Positions 35,093 through 46,940 of a stretch of 64,000 nt of DNA are shown here, piece by piece; within the stretch, counting starts at the first letter, position 1; each line of letters opens with the position of its first letter. The notes under the pieces are model-generated. The model saw only the letters and a program-made list of their open reading frames with translations, did no database searches and was not told where the DNA came from. The stretch is from the NCBI RefSeq assembly GCF_036785885.1, contig NC_092322.1, forward strand, positions 12,732,466 through 12,796,465, in the 5' to 3' direction. Source of the DNA: Coffea arabica. Lineage: Eukaryota; Streptophyta; Magnoliopsida; Gentianales; Rubiaceae. Made by a program: the position numbers and the translations under genes.

Positions 35093-35401
35093 TCACATCC
35101 ATTTAGCGTTGGCTTCGATAAGCAACGGTTTCAACTTGCCTCGAATGTTGAGGCTCAGAACCTCAGTGGAACCGCCAACAAACAGCTTCCCTATGAAAAC
35201 AGCAGGAACACTAGGATTACATCCTAATGTTAGCAATGCATTCTCAATATCCCTTCCTTTCGGGTGATGATCAAGCTCATAAACCGTAGGATTCGCCCCA
35301 AAGCTTCTTATCAGCATCTTGATAGCATGGGAAATGCAGCAGTTGCTCTTGCTGAAGATCACAACTGGCTTTTCTGACCCCAATCTCCTCACTGTTTCCA
35401 T
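35093..35401 (-). CDS. CC-type (ROXY-class) glutaredoxin, 102 aa
   Basis: Intronless frame beginning METVRRLGSEKP, the normal length for plant CC-type glutaredoxins. The thioredoxin-fold active site is CCIS (residues 21-24). The last position is Ser, so this is the monothiol-like subgroup (relatives have CCMS or CCLS). Also present are the cis-proline segment PAVFIG (66-71), the glutathione-binding GG (76-77), an L..LL motif (LKPLL, 90-94) and a C-terminal AKWM, a variant of the ALWL tail used to bind TGA transcription factors. The Lys in the tail differs from AIWM in the other copies and may weaken that contact. It is probably cytosolic and nuclear and modulates TGA-dependent genes in development, nitrogen or stress responses. 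It has its own TATA box and belongs to a seven-copy array on the same strand. Confidence 0.93.
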   Translation of the reverse strand: METVRRLGSEKPVVIFSKSNCCISHAIKMLIRSFGANPTVYELDHHPKGRDIENALLTLGCNPSVPAVFIGKLFVGGSTEVLSLNIRGKLKPLLIEANAKWM

Positions 35402-35483
35402 TCTACTTAAAAGTTTTGAAATCCTATTTGATCAGAGGAAATTTAAGTCTTGGTTTCAGAAATATCTGAATTTCATAAAGGCA

Positions 35484-35489
35484 TATATA
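35484..35489 (-). promoter_or_regulatory. TATA box of the glutaredoxin at 35093
   Basis: TATATA in AAAGGCATATATAGAG, about 85 bases upstream of the ATG. The position is the same in the other copies. Confidence 0.7.
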
Positions 35490-36030
35490 GAGAAATAAAG
35501 ATGATGGACTGCCATAGTTTTCTTCTGGAGTAGGAAAAATACGACATCCGTAAGATCATTTTGCTTCTAAAGTTGATTCTTGGATAATATCAGCTGCTAT
35601 ACAAACACAATAAAGGTTTGATCTGTCTCAGACAACAAAGAATCTTAAGTTGCGTCAACATGCTGACAACATTGAAAGCCGAAAGTAGTCGTAGATGATA
35701 ATAGTCTTTTCCTTAATTTTACTAGAAAGATTCCATGGTGTACTATGGCTTCTAAATTCAGTTAGAATATTCAATATGTTTGGTTTAGAACTGGAATATA
35801 TGTCATTTTATTAACAGGTTAATCAATTTGAAAGCCAAATAATAAATGGGAGATGATAAGAGGACAATATGTAACACTTTCATTTCTATTGAATGATGCC
35901 CATGATGATCTATCAAACAATCGATAACAATAATTATTAATCTTGATACCCACTCCAGGCCCTAATAGCCATTTGCCAAACACCACCCACATTTGCAAAA
36001 CTCGGGCCAGAAAAATAGTTTACAAGACAT

Positions 36031-36545
36031 TGGACTTCTCCAAGTGAACAGAATGTAATTCCTTTGACTGTTCCGGCACAATAGTTTTGACTGTGTTTTA
36101 AGGACAATAGTGTGTATGAATATGTTCCTATCTCTCCTTTTTCAAGTAGATAACTCCCAAATTTCCAAATACCTTAGACCCCTTATCACTAAGAAAATGA
36201 AGTTCTTTCATCAAAGTTTGTTGTTTATCAAGGTTGATTGGCCCCTTATCACCCCGGTCCTTTTTTTTTTTTGCTTAATAAACGAAAGGGTTCCTTGCTA
36301 CCAACCCAATTTGGAAGCAGCATAAAAGATTTAGGCTAAACCACAATGGTGTTATGGTTTAGAAATCCATTACAAAAGCGAAAAGAAGGTATAAAGAATG
36401 GTTGTAGCAGATTCTCCATTTCTGAGCAAAATTTACCTCTGACACAAAATGATGCCTTTCTAGACTTCTGTACATGATAAATAGATCGAACAATAATATA
36501 TAGAAGATCCCATCACATATCCTTCCCATCTCGCACAATGTTTCT
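36031..36545 (-). other. Conserved upstream block, unit 2
   Basis: Part A (GGACTTCTCCAAGTGAACAG at 36032, TTCCTTTGACTGTT) and part B (about 36355-36500; GCAGATTCTCCATTTCTGAG, GATGCCTTTCTAGACTT) match the other units. It lies 0.63-1.1 kb upstream of the gene at 35093. No open frame is conserved. Confidence 0.7.
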
Positions 36546-36549
36546 TCAA

Positions 36550-37800
36550 AAAATTATTTAATGATTCCAAGGGTCGAGTCTACAAAAAAAAATTAAAATG
36601 AAAAAGCATAGAAATCACATCATGCATTTTCTTTTCAATTTTTAAAGCACGTTAGAGGGATAACTAGATGACAGATAGCAAAGACAGCGCACCATTGCCT
36701 CGGGTTCTTATTCTTCTTCTATTTTTCTCTCTCTCATTTTTGGTTTTCTTTTTGTGTACACAATGAAAATCAAAAGCTGCATGCTTTGCAAAAATCGAGC
36801 CATTTTCTTTAGTTAAACCAATAAGGGAATTTTCTTTTATATTGAGGACATGCTCCTATGAGCTAAATAACTATTTATTTTTGCCATTTTGTAATATATC
36901 TCCAATACATCTTTAGATCTTTTTAAAAAAAATTAAAAGAATTTATAGCCAAGCACTTTATTCTTTTTCACTTCAAGCCAAGTTCATCTATATAACTCTA
37001 CCATCTTTTCTTTTCTTCTCCTTTATTTAGTTCCGTGTCAACAAATGACAAACAACTCACAACCTCGAGTTGGGGCGTGAGGCATATATTCTGTGAGAAA
37101 AATAACATTATATTGCCGAGGATGACTTGCACACCTTATCTTTAACAGTTTTACATATGCAAATCTCGAAAATTCTCCAATTCTGATACTAGAAGAGAAT
37201 AAAATGTAGCTGCCAACCTCCATAATCAAAGAAAAATCCAATTAAAATATTTGGAATACTTTAGACTGTTAATATGCGTGGTAATCAACGTTGCTATGAT
37301 ATATGTCATTTTGAGTTAATGTTTTTCTTTCAATTTTAAGAGCTAATTAACGTCAACATGTAGTTCAAGAGCGTGATTTCTTGTTGTAGTACTTAATCAA
37401 TTCTCAAATATTTGTGTTTAATTGGTAAGGATCGAGAAGGTATGGGTATCTTTAAAAAAAAAAAGGGATAGAACTATCTTATTTAAAAACTTGAGGGGCT
37501 GAATTTGTTCGTTGTTTTATTCGAAAGCCCAATTAGCACTAATGTGACATTGTGCATTTAGATACCATAAAATAATAGAAGTGATATTTGCACTCCAAAA
37601 TTAATTTCTTGCACTCCTTAGAGGCATGTTATTTAGTGAGTGGATTGGAGTGCAAGAGCCTAAAATGGACGCATGGATATCAATTTCCTAAAATAAATAA
37701 ATTATTTTTTATACATTGACAGTGTATAATTATCAGAATTGGATGTTGGATGTATGACAACAAATCTTAATCTGAATTTGAAATTCAAAATTTTGCATAT
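36550..37800. other. Array spacer with duplicated segments
   Basis: It contains the unit motif near 37190 (ACTAGAAGAGAATAAAATG) that recurs near 40400, 54257 and 59100, and the site ATGCTCCTATGAGCTAA at 36849. No gene seen. Short A/T runs only. Confidence 0.5.
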
Positions 37801-37810
37801 ATCCTGATAG

Positions 37811-37824
37811 TGTGTGTGTGTGTA

Positions 37825-37875
<51 letters not shown>
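37811..37875. repeat. (GT)n(AT)n microsatellite
   Basis: About twelve TG-type units with one interruption, followed by about twenty AT units. Confidence 0.95.
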
Positions 37876-37877
<2 letters not shown>

Positions 37878-38179
37878 GTGACAGTATATATCCTAAAAGT
37901 GTATATAAGATTAGAGTCTATCTACAAACAACCGATCTAAAATCACAAAATTGCTAAATGATAGACACGAATATGAAAATTCTTAAAATCATAAAAGTGG
38001 GTCATCTTTTAGTTTGTTTTTACAACTTAAGTCATATGTTGCTTAGTTTAGGATTGTCCATAATAAGATTAATTTAAAATGAATTTGTCAATGAGGCCCA
38101 AGTGTATTGATTGAAAACAACCACGGTAAAGACTTCATGAACAAAAGGTTTTCTATTATGGACTGTAATTAATTTTCTA

Positions 38180-38558
38180 CTCATTCCATCCCATTTAATA
38201 GTCTTGAGATTTTTCTCATATAGTTTTAAGAAAAATTAGCTAATTTTGTTGGAAAGTAAATCTGACCTAATGTTTTTCTAAATACCTTTATATTAATATT
38301 AAGAGTATCAGTAATCACTATACCTTTACATTAAATATAACAACAATAATAATGGTATATTACACCATTCAAGACATATATCAAGTGGAAAAGTTGACTG
38401 TGTTAAATAAGGTAGATTATATTTACTAATAATGAAGTATATTAACCAAGGGTATTTTGGAGAAATTAAAAATTAAATATATTCTTGAATTGAAAGTTAG
38501 ACTATAATTTGAAATGGATGAAAAGAAAAATAAAACTATCAAAATAGAACGGAGGGAG
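38180..38558. mobile_element. Stowaway-like MITE
   Basis: The left end CTCATTCCATCCCATTT and the right end AACGGAGGGAG are diverged inverted termini, flanked by TA (38178-38179 and 38559-38560). At 379 bp it is slightly long for the family and AT-rich inside. Confidence 0.75.
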
Positions 38559-38559
38559 T

Positions 38560-39300
38560 ATAAATATGTGTCTTCCTCTATATGGGTGGTTATACGCTTA
38601 TTGTTGCTAACTGAAAGAAAATGAAATGAAAAGAGAATTTAAACTTTTCTTTTTCTTTCATATGCTAAGATACAACTTATAGACTCCATAAGATTTTAGT
38701 ATGCAGTCCAAGGTTGAGACACAAAAAAGTAGAAGTCTACAAATATGAGTTTGAGTCTCACTAAATGTGAGTTTTATTAGCAATAAGCCATTCAACATCC
38801 CATTGGTTTTGAGTTAGAAGTTACAATTGTGGATTACTTGCGAACATATAAAAAACCATATGACTTAATAGACATGAAAAGCCTCATTCCCATAAAAATC
38901 CCATAACAATTTGATTCTCGAGAAAAAGCTAATCAAGGAAAAGCCATTCTAGAATTTATTTTTTTTTCTTGCAACGAACAAAAGATGCCCAGTTCATATT
39001 TGCTGTTCTTGTTTGAGCAGTAGAGGATCGTTCCAAGTTCGTGCGTCGGCATGGGATAGGGTGTTCTTGTGGTTGTCTGACAGACTAACCTCTATTGTTT
39101 TGTTCTTCTATTTTTTTTTTTAATTGTGGTTAAAATTAATTGATTTATCAATTTTTTCCAAAGTAAACATTCTTGTTAATCGAGGCCAGCTTATGGTAGC
39201 ACATGACTCAGACAACTGAGAACCAAACCTCATTCAGACCAATTTAAGTGAAAATTTCAATTTTTGCTTACCATTTCGAAGAAAAATTGCTTTTGCCTGG
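38560..39300. other. Array spacer
   Basis: AT-rich. No gene, RNA or clear repeat boundary was recognised. Confidence 0.45.
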
Positions 39301-39319
39301 CATGTTAAAGAATAATCCA

Positions 39320-39465
39320 AATTGAAAAGAGTGCTGGCTAAGGCCAGTTGCTTAGTCTTGCGATCTTCTCTCAGGATAAACTATCACCTCTTCCGCCAAG
39401 AGAAACCAAAGTCTTCTGATACACTAATTTGGGGAGTGAAATCGATGGACTTTTGCATGGCTAAT
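39320..39465 (-). pseudogene. F-box gene relic (3' end only)
   Basis: The minus strand reads YQKTLVSLGGRGDSLS, matching the C-terminus of the intact F-box gene at 49403-50620 (YQETLVSLSARGDGLSW). Similarity covers roughly the last 45 codons and then fades, so only a fragment survives. It shows that the array duplications once included the F-box gene. Confidence 0.65.
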
Positions 39466-40379
39466 ATGACTAACTTAGTCCAAGTTGATGAAATACCTAG
39501 ATATAACAGTGTCTCTCTGTTTTTTTTTTTCATTTTTCCTGTTAGGCGGCCTCAGGGTGCAGGGCCTCGCTATAAAATATCACGTGTATTATTTAATGAT
39601 TTTTTTCAATTCTGTACTCTAAAGGCACAATAGTGGTGAGAGATGGATGAGATTATTGGAATTGGATGGTCCGAAAGGAAGGACGGTAAGCGAGAAATCC
39701 TGAATTTGTACCCTTCCATTGACACCCAAAACAATGTGAAAAAGGTGCATAGTAAGAAGAGTGGACCCCTATTTGATCCACTATAAAATTCCAATATTAT
39801 GATCCACGACGAATTATGCAAGTTTCAACCATAGCGGATCACTCCAAATTCCATCAACTTCAATTAGGTACATCATGTAAAATTATTAATTTACTAAATT
39901 GGGGTTCTCCAATCATCAAAGTCGATATCTCTTTGCTGTATGACCTGTTTGGAGGATTTGGAATATTTTGATAAATTTAGAATGCAAAGTATTCAAAATA
40001 AAGGAGTTTAAAGGATAAAAACGTAAAGGGTGCAGAATAGAACGAGTCCATATTATTTTTATTTTTTTTTTTGGGTTCACATACAAGTCCATTTGATTCC
40101 ACATTATTTGATCAATTTATTTTGTAGGGGAAAATCTAAAAGGCTCTCTTTTAGGTTGGAGTCAACAAATATTAATTGCTCACAAATGGGGAGTCAGCTG
40201 CCACAGCGGTCGTGGTACGTACTTCCCCTTGCATTTTGTACGGAAATCTAAATAATGATCAACCTCAATATTTTTATGCAATTTGCAATTAGAAATGGGC
40301 AAGAACCAACATGTTTACTCGATTTTTGGTGAGCCCAGAAGATTGACATTCTATTGCTTAGCACAACTTGCCTATCTCA

Positions 40380-40620
40380 GCTTTAACAATTGTTACTAGA
40401 AGCGAATAAAAGGTAGCTACACAACTACCTCTTTCAAGAAAAAAAAAAATATTTCTAGTGAAGACAGGAAAGAGAAGTATTGGGAGACATGGTGAATAAG
40501 CATTGATACCTTGATATAATTCAAGCTAGCTTCCGACGGTGTTAATTGTTTTAAAGCCTTCAGTCTGTGTTTTGGCTAAGCAGCTAAACAGATCAAATTT
40601 TGCATATTTTCAGGGCTACA
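40380..40620. other. Array spacer paralogous to 54.2-54.6 kb (SINE empty site)
   Basis: GCGAATAAAAGGTAGCTACA near 40405, and then AAGTATTGGGAGACAT near 40477, match the sequence flanking the SINE at 54283-54480 without the SINE. Confidence 0.65.
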
Positions 40621-40815
40621 AAATGTGTAATAGAAATAATTGTGAAAAAAAACAATTGAACTTTAATACCGGATAAAATCACTTTTTCGAATCTGGCTCA
40701 CAAGTTTCCCCATATATGTCTGTAATCTAGAGCTCCATTCAAAATGTTATTTGAGTTTTGATAATACTCCAAAATCAATTCAAGTTCGCTGATTTGAAGT
40801 AGCTAGTTGAGGCTT

Positions 40816-40974
40816 TTTTTTTTTTTTTCTTTCTTTCTTTTGGGAGCAAATGAAGAACTTTTATTGATGAGCAGTAAAAGCTTGTTAAAGCAAGAGGCAT
40901 TGTTTTGCTATAACCCTACTTCTAACTGGAGAAATCTACTACAGGTCCGAAAATGATTTTAGTCCAATCTATAT
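40816..40974 (-). mobile_element. Truncated LINE-like retroposon (3' end)
   Basis: A minus-strand poly(A) (T run at about 40816-40830) follows a short tail with CATCAATAAAAGTTCTTC. Flanks carry a 17-bp direct repeat GTAGCTAGTTGAGGCTT (40799-40815 and 40975-40991), the target duplication of an L1-type insertion. Only about 145 bases of 3' end are present. Confidence 0.75.
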
Positions 40975-41484
40975 GTAGCTAGTTGAGGCTTTATATTTTG
41001 TTATCCAATATGATTTTAGTCCTTCTTGTGGGTATGAGTTAAGGCGTGGTTCGTGTATTATGTCCAAGGTGAGTCATCAAGTCAGCAACCGTTAGAAACA
41101 ATTTGTAGACACAATATATGTACTAACACAATAGATATAGATATTTAAATATCAATTATGGACACTAAAAAAAAACACAGTTTTTAATGCAAACACTATA
41201 TTAATATTTGCACGTTGTTGTCTAAGTGTCGATATTTGATAATTTGATATGTACAATACGATCGTTCTTGTAATTCTTTTTTCTTGTAGTTGAGAACAGA
41301 ACTGAAAGCTATATTACGTTCAGGCGACTTTGTAAAGCAAATGGATTAACTGCTCTCAAGGCCTTCAAAGTTTCTTTAACCTTAAAAGAACCTGAACAAC
41401 AAGCAGTCCAGATGGTTTGGTGGTCTCCATTTTCAGGATATATAAGGTACAAATTAAGAGGTTAGCAGTAGCAAGCTGCTGCTT

Positions 41485-41570
41485 GAGCATTCTGAACTGA
41501 TCAGCTAACAATTCACAAGCCTCGAGAAGTCGTGGTTAAAGTTCTTGCAAGATTTTGTCGTTCAGTTTAC
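41485..41570 (+). pseudogene. Possible CYP81 3'-end scrap
   Basis: CAAGCCTCG, then GTGGTTAAAGTTCTTGCA, then GATTTTGTCG resemble the last codons of the CYP81 gene at 9385-9440 (CAAGCCTCG...ATGGTCAAATTTCTTGC...). It is about 50 bases long with roughly three quarters identity by eye. The upstream 41290-41480 is not recognisable. Weak call. Confidence 0.3.
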
Positions 41571-41987
41571 TGAGGTTTGTCTGCCTGATGTGGAAAACGG
41601 AATCTTGGGTTTGAGACCTAATTCCATACCATCGATTAAATCTGCCAAGAAACCATTTAGAACTCTTATGTGTTGTCCGTGTAGTTATGATAAAAAGGCT
41701 TAATTTTTAGTATTTACATTCATTCTTTTATTTCTTTGTAACTTTCTGCAGGTGTAGAGGAAGCTCAACAGGTGCTGGCAAGAGAAGGAGCATGGCACCG
41801 TTGCCATGCTAGTCAATACTGGTTGCCTTTCGCTAGGCTGAATCCTAAGGGGTCTCAAACCACATCCCTATCCTGATTCACTTTGGACAGCTGCGTGAAA
41901 TTTTTAGCAGTTTTGTGTTCTATTTGTTTGCCTTTTCCTTACATATTTCAACTGGCTCAAATAGGCCTAATTAAAGGTTATTGTAAT

Positions 41988-42349
41988 CATGGTTCAAAGT
42001 CGTGGCGACGGTCGCTGTCGTGGATCGGACTGTTACACAGCGGTCTCGATATATCGATTGCGGTCTCAGCGAGACGTAAATTTTTTAAATATTTAATATT
42101 CTAAAAATTGTAAAAAAAAATATGATAAACAAAAATAATAAAAAATTAGTAAAAAATAATAAAAATTCGAGTTGATTCGGGATAATTCGGACCGATTCTG
42201 CCATTTCTATCCATCTTGGAGACATTTTGATTGAATTTTCGGTGATTCATTATATCGGAATCATCTCATCTCAGTTTCTGATTAGAAAGTCCCGTTTTGA
42301 TGACAATTCAACTGAGTCGTTTTGGTCTCGGCCGAGTGTTTGAACCATG
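41988..42349. mobile_element. hAT-type MITE
   Basis: The left end CATGGTTCAAAGTCG and the right end GTTTGAACCATG are inverted termini. A perfect 8-bp target duplication ATTGTAAT lies at 41980-41987 and 42350-42357. 362 bp, non-coding, with GGTCTCGG/CGGTCTC phrases internally. Confidence 0.88.
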
Positions 42350-42883
42350 ATTGTAATACATCGTCATCAAGTCTTATCAATTATTCTATTGGTTAAGCCC
42401 TATTCTCATGAATTAATGCACTCAAAGGTTTTCTTGAACCTTTTTGAAACACTCTTGAAAGTCAATCGTGCATTACTTTCTTTAGGATTCGATTCGCTGT
42501 CGCTAATTATTTAAGTTGAGTTGGTAAGGACATCTACTGATCAAGTTTAAATACCACAATCGCCATTCGTATTACTATTAAGTAAAATTTATTAAATTAT
42601 TTATCAAACTAAATGTATAAGAGAAGAATATTCACTGAAGTTATTTATTCTTCTTGGATTAGAAGAAGACTTTAAAAAGTGACCACACGGGCATACCTGA
42701 CTTTATATGATAACACAACTAAAAAAGGACTCCAAAACCCGGTCTTAGTAGAACTAGTACAGCTTCATGCCAGAATCCTTGTCACCCCAAGGTGGCTTTT
42801 ATGCAAGAAAGGGAGAAAAAACTAAACAAAACGGAAAATTAAAAGACAGAGCCTGAAATCTATAAATGGTGCCTGAAATGTAA

Positions 42884-43192
42884 TCACATCCAGATAGCGT
42901 TGGCTTCGATAAGCAATGGCTTCAACTTGCCCTTAACATTGAGGCTCATAACCTCATTGGAACCACCAACAAAAATCTTACCTATGAAAACAGCAGGAAC
43001 ACTAGGATTGCATCCTAATGTTAGCAATGCATTCTCAACTTCTCTTCCTTTTGGAAGGTGATCAAGCTCATAAACCGTAGGGTTCGCCCCAAAGCTGCTT
43101 ATCAGAATCTTGATAGCATGGGAAATGCAGCAGTTGCTCTTGCTGAAGATCACCACTGGCTTTTCTGACCCCAATCTCCTCACTGTTTCCAT
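42884..43192 (-). CDS. CC-type glutaredoxin, 102 aa
   Basis: Intact intronless frame [19 protein letters not shown] followed by CCIS (21-24), PAVFIG, FVGGSNEV and the tail LKPLL...NAIWM. It differs from the copy at 35093 at about ten positions (for example ISSFG, HLPKGREVENA, GKIFVGG), all compatible with the fold. The CCIS site and the AIWM (ALWL-like) tail are kept, so binding to TGA factors is plausible. The TATA box lies about 110 bases upstream. It sits between a hAT MITE on its 3' side and a TRIM-interrupted conserved block on its 5' side. Confidence 0.94.
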   Translation of the reverse strand: METVRRLGSEKPVVIFSKSNCCISHAIKILISSFGANPTVYELDHLPKGREVENALLTLGCNPSVPAVFIGKIFVGGSNEVMSLNVKGKLKPLLIEANAIWM

Positions 43193-43302
43193 TCTACTTT
43201 CTATAAAACTTGCTTGTCAAGAAGTTAAAAAGTTCGAACTACTACTTGAGTTGATAGGAAGTTTATGACTTGGTTTGAGAAAATTTCTGAATTGTACAAA
43301 GG

Positions 43303-43310
43303 TATATATA
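43303..43310 (-). promoter_or_regulatory. TATA box of the glutaredoxin at 42884
   Basis: TATATATA in AAAGGTATATATAGAGGGC, same context as the copies at 18.5 and 47.7 kb. Confidence 0.7.
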
Positions 43311-44142
43311 GAGGGCTAAGGATGATGGATTGTAATACTTCTGTTCAAATAGGAAAAGTAGGAAATGTGTCTGATCTTGCTTCTAAAGTTGATGCTTCAG
43401 AAATATCAGCAGCTATTCGAACAGGGTAAAGGTTCAATCTGTCTTAGGTAACATATAGAATCTTAAGTTGCGTTAGCATGCTGACAACATAAAAATTGGA
43501 AAAGTAGTAGTGGATGATTTCTTCTTTTACTAGAAAGATTCTAAGGCCTGGAAGGTTTACTATGGATCACGAATTCAGTTAGATTTGTCAATATCAAAGA
43601 AATTCTTATAGTACGATCCCTTGAAGTTTCCAAAGAAATTCTTACATCGAATCAATTGACGATACAATGAATAATAAGACAGCCTTCTTTTTTTCTTTTT
43701 TTTTTTGAAAAAAGTAGTGATTAATAGTAACTTATAGTTCAAAATTAGTAGGTAAATGCACCCCTTGATATGCGCAGCTGTCTATGGTTTCAGCAAGTTA
43801 AAACAGAAATATATAGACTATTACACTTGCATTGTGAGAGTATTAATTGCAAAAAGAAATTTTATGACAACCCTTGCATCATTTTATGAGACATTTATAA
43901 GATATTGTTATTTTATTTTTTGTACTTATGAGAGTGTGAACAAAGTAAGTTAATCAAAATTGGGGAGTTGTTATAAATTCCTCTCTCTGTTTTGGTTTGG
44001 GATAAGTTTGTACAGATGTTAATTATAATTTCAAGTGAATTAAGCCATGGAGGTGTTTGATTGTATTTTTGAATCGGATTCAAAATTGCAATAGGAATCA
44101 CAATCATAAACCCCACTATTGGTACAGGTTTTCATCACTTTC

Positions 44143-44147
<5 letters not shown>

Positions 44148-44182
<35 letters not shown>
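44148..44182. repeat. (AT)n microsatellite
   Basis: About seventeen AT units. Confidence 0.95.
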
Positions 44183-44186
<4 letters not shown>

Positions 44187-44211
44187 TTTGAACCGAAATG
44201 GGGATCATTCT

Positions 44212-44290
44212 TTTTTTTTTTTTTTAAATCAGAACTTTTTTATTTTATTAATGGAAGAGATATACACAATATTTTCTTACAGACGTCTAA
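44212..44290 (-). mobile_element. Very short LINE-like retroposon tail
   Basis: Flanked by a 16-bp direct repeat AAATGGGGATCATTCT (44196-44211 and 44291-44306). The minus strand ends in poly(A) after ATTAATAAAATAAAAAAG, similar to the tail at 40816-40974. Only about 65 bases plus poly(A) remain, a strongly 5'-truncated insertion. Confidence 0.75.
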
Positions 44291-44433
44291 AAATGGGGAT
44301 CATTCTATTAATGAGTTGATTACTTTGAAATCTAATTGGTAATCAGTGAGGAATGATTTTTATAACATTCATATTTTCAATGAATGATTTTTATTGTGGT
44401 CTATCAAACAATAGATATAATTGAACAAAACAA

Positions 44434-45700
44434 AACGTTGGACTTCCCCAGGTGAACAGAATATAATTCCTTTGACTGTTTAAGGACAATAGTTTTAATT
44501 GTTTGAGGCTGTTAGGTTCATGAGTAAATGATTATGTCTCACATTTATCCGAGAAATAGAGAAAGAACAGTTAATATATAAGTAAGGACCCAAAACCTAA
44601 TGATTTAAGTTTTTGGATCAGAGTTGAATTCCTGACTTACATATTGGTCTCTTTGGTGAACTTTCTCGAGGTGTTCCCCCTATCAAATTAGTATCAGAGT
44701 TTCAGGTTGCGAGTTACTCGTGGGCAAGTGAATCTTTTTTGGAATTGGATCAGTGAAAATTCGCTTTTTGGTGGTGGACTGAAGTGCCAAGAAGTTTGAT
44801 TGGTATTAAACCAGGTGCGATATGAGTTTGGCAGGGGTCCGGTTGGTGTTAGACCAAGGAGTCAAAGGTTGGCAAGGGTCTAGAATGCAGTTTGGATGTT
44901 AAAGAAAAGTGGATCCATATTTGGGAGAAGATGTGACCTTAGGTGATAAAGTGAACTTGTATTGAGTATTAAAATGGGTTCGAAAAAGGGTTTGTAAATT
45001 TGGATTTAATGTAAGAGGTTACTCGTGAAGATAAAGATTTATTAGATTCATGAGAAAAGGATTTATGTCCTAGATTGGTCCGAAAGATAAAGAAAGAACA
45101 GTTAATATATAAGTAAGGATTCAAAACCTAATGACTTAACTTTTTGGATCAAAATTGAGTTCCTGACTTATATATTGGTCTATTTGATGGACTCTCTCTA
45201 GGTGTTCTTCCCTGTCGGAAACCAATAGTACGTATGATTTTGTTTTCTTTCCAAATATTTTAGACCATGTATATTACAAAGAAAAGGGACTTCTGTTTTT
45301 CATTTTGTTTTTCCTTTTAGGTAATAAAGATAAAGAGGAAGTCGTTGCTTATCAAAGTTGACTGACGACTTCAACTAACAAAAGTAAAACCGAACCATTC
45401 CCCTCCTAAAAAGCCACGCGGGTCCCTCTAACATTTTGCTTTTGCAATTGAAGGATTCTTCACCACCAACCCAATTTGAAAACAGCATAAATATGTAGAC
45501 CAAGCCAGGTTGGTCATGGTCTAAAAAACCAGTACAAAAGCGACAAGAAGCTACCAAGAAGAGTAGTAGCAGATTCTCCATTTCTGAGCAACATTTTTCT
45601 CTTAACACAAAAATGATGCCTTTCTCCACATGATATAAATAGGTAGAATAATAATGTCGAAGATTCAATAGTATTATCAATCCATTAGATATTTGATGAA
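44434..45700 (-). other. Conserved upstream block, unit 3 (interrupted by a TRIM)
   Basis: Part A at 44440-44500 (GGACTTCCCCAGGTGAACAG, TTCCTTTGACTGTTTAAGG) and part B at 45525-45680 (GCAGATTCTCCATTTCTGAG, AAATGATGCCTTTCT) are separated by the TRIM at 44510-45217. It lies upstream of the gene at 42884. Confidence 0.7.
44510..45217 (+). mobile_element. TRIM-type miniature LTR element (fossil)
   Basis: Two direct repeats of about 177 bases (44510-44685 and 45040-45217) share TTCATGAG, AGAACAGTTAATATATAAG and CTAGGTGTTC-like phrases; the left one has TG...CA ends. Directly after the left repeat, TAGTATCAGAGTT (44688-44700) resembles a tRNA-Met primer-binding site. The interior is about 350 bases with no coding region, as in terminal-repeat retrotransposons in miniature. 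The two repeats differ at many positions, so it is old. Confidence 0.72.
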
Positions 45701-45734
45701 CCCGAGGGTTGGTTAATTCCCGTTTCTTTTAAAG

Positions 45735-46440
45735 GCAAAATGCATTTTTTGTCCACAAAATTTACAGGAATTGGTCCTCAGGGTTTCAACTAATTAAAAC
45801 AAATGTAGTCCCTAAAGCATATTAAGTCATTATGTTGGTCCTTAATGATTTATAAAATATACAAAATTCTATTCATATAAAATAAAAATATACACGAATT
45901 CTATAATTATTGTGGAAAATTACAAAAATATAATGATTTAAAAAACTCTATGAAATAAGCGTAAGGCAACCCAAGAAATTCAATTAATATTAAAATAAAT
46001 CATGTGTTGTGAATGAGCTATACTTATTTGTTTTGTGTGCTTTTCTAACAAACAAATTAAGCATTATAATTTGTACTTGGCCTACTTTTATGTACAAATA
46101 ACAATTTAGCATATCTACCAGCTGTCATCATTTGGTAAAAAGTAAATATGTTATAGTTATTTTTCTAGTGTTTTAATTTCTAAAAAAAGTTTTATAATTT
46201 TTCTAGAATTTTTGTGTATTTTTCATATTATGCTAGTAAATTTACTTAAATTTGACAAAAGCATTGGGAACTAATTTGGGCAACAACATACTTTAGGGAC
46301 TACATTTATTTAGATCAAAATAATGAGGAATAATTTGGTAAAAATTGAAATTTTACGGATTATTTTTAGTATAATTGAAATAATGAGGACCAAATTGGTC
46401 TTATCTCGAAACTTTGAAGACTAAAAGTGAATTTTTTTTT
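45735..46440. mobile_element. Palindromic Mutator-like MITE
   Basis: The left arm (TTTTTTGTCCACAAAATTTA, GGTCCTCAGGGTTTC, TAGTCCCTAAAG) is an inverted, diverged copy of the right arm (CTTTAGGGACTA, GAGGACCAAATTGG, AAGACTAAAAGTGAA). About 0.7 kb, AT-rich, non-coding. Target duplication not found. Confidence 0.5.
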
Positions 46441-46939
46441 CTTCTTATATAAATAACATTTAAATTAGATTTAGAGGATAAGCGGATGACATAACAAGTG
46501 TAAGCGATACCAATTTTATTAACCCCAGTTTAGTTTCTTAGACAATTCCAAAATCAGAACCGGTATGCTTTGGGTTTGTTGACAAGGAGTTTCGTCCATT
46601 TATAAGGGGAAACTCTGCCAAAATTTTTAATAAAAAAAATAAATAAATAAAAAAGAACCGGTATGCTTTGCAAAGACTGCATTTTTTGTCAATTAAGCCA
46701 ATACATCCTCCTATGAGCTAAGCAACTAATTAGTTTCATCCTTTTGTAATTGATCTCCAATTTATGTTTAGACTAACTAATTTGAAGAAAAATAAATGAA
46801 AATGTGGCAAGCACTTTTGTTGCATTTGAAGCTCACCTTCGTAGAAATATATATAGCTTCAGCTTAAGTAAGCCGGTCACTCCACTCTTTCTTTTCAAAA
46901 AAATATAAAAAAAAAAAAGTTTAGCCATTTATCTACCAA

Positions 46940-46940
<1 letters not shown>

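Noticed and set aside
41290-41880. Possible gene near 41.3-41.9 kb
   Set aside because: The open segments are short, with no splice-consistent frame; only the small P450-like scrap near 41.5 kb is kept, at low confidence.
45375-45680. 101-codon minus-strand frame with MENLLLLFL and GFLDHDQ
   Set aside because: Considered as a small conserved protein with the frames at 33682, 48443, 53528 and 58780, but starts, lengths and frames are not kept; treated as a conserved non-coding block.
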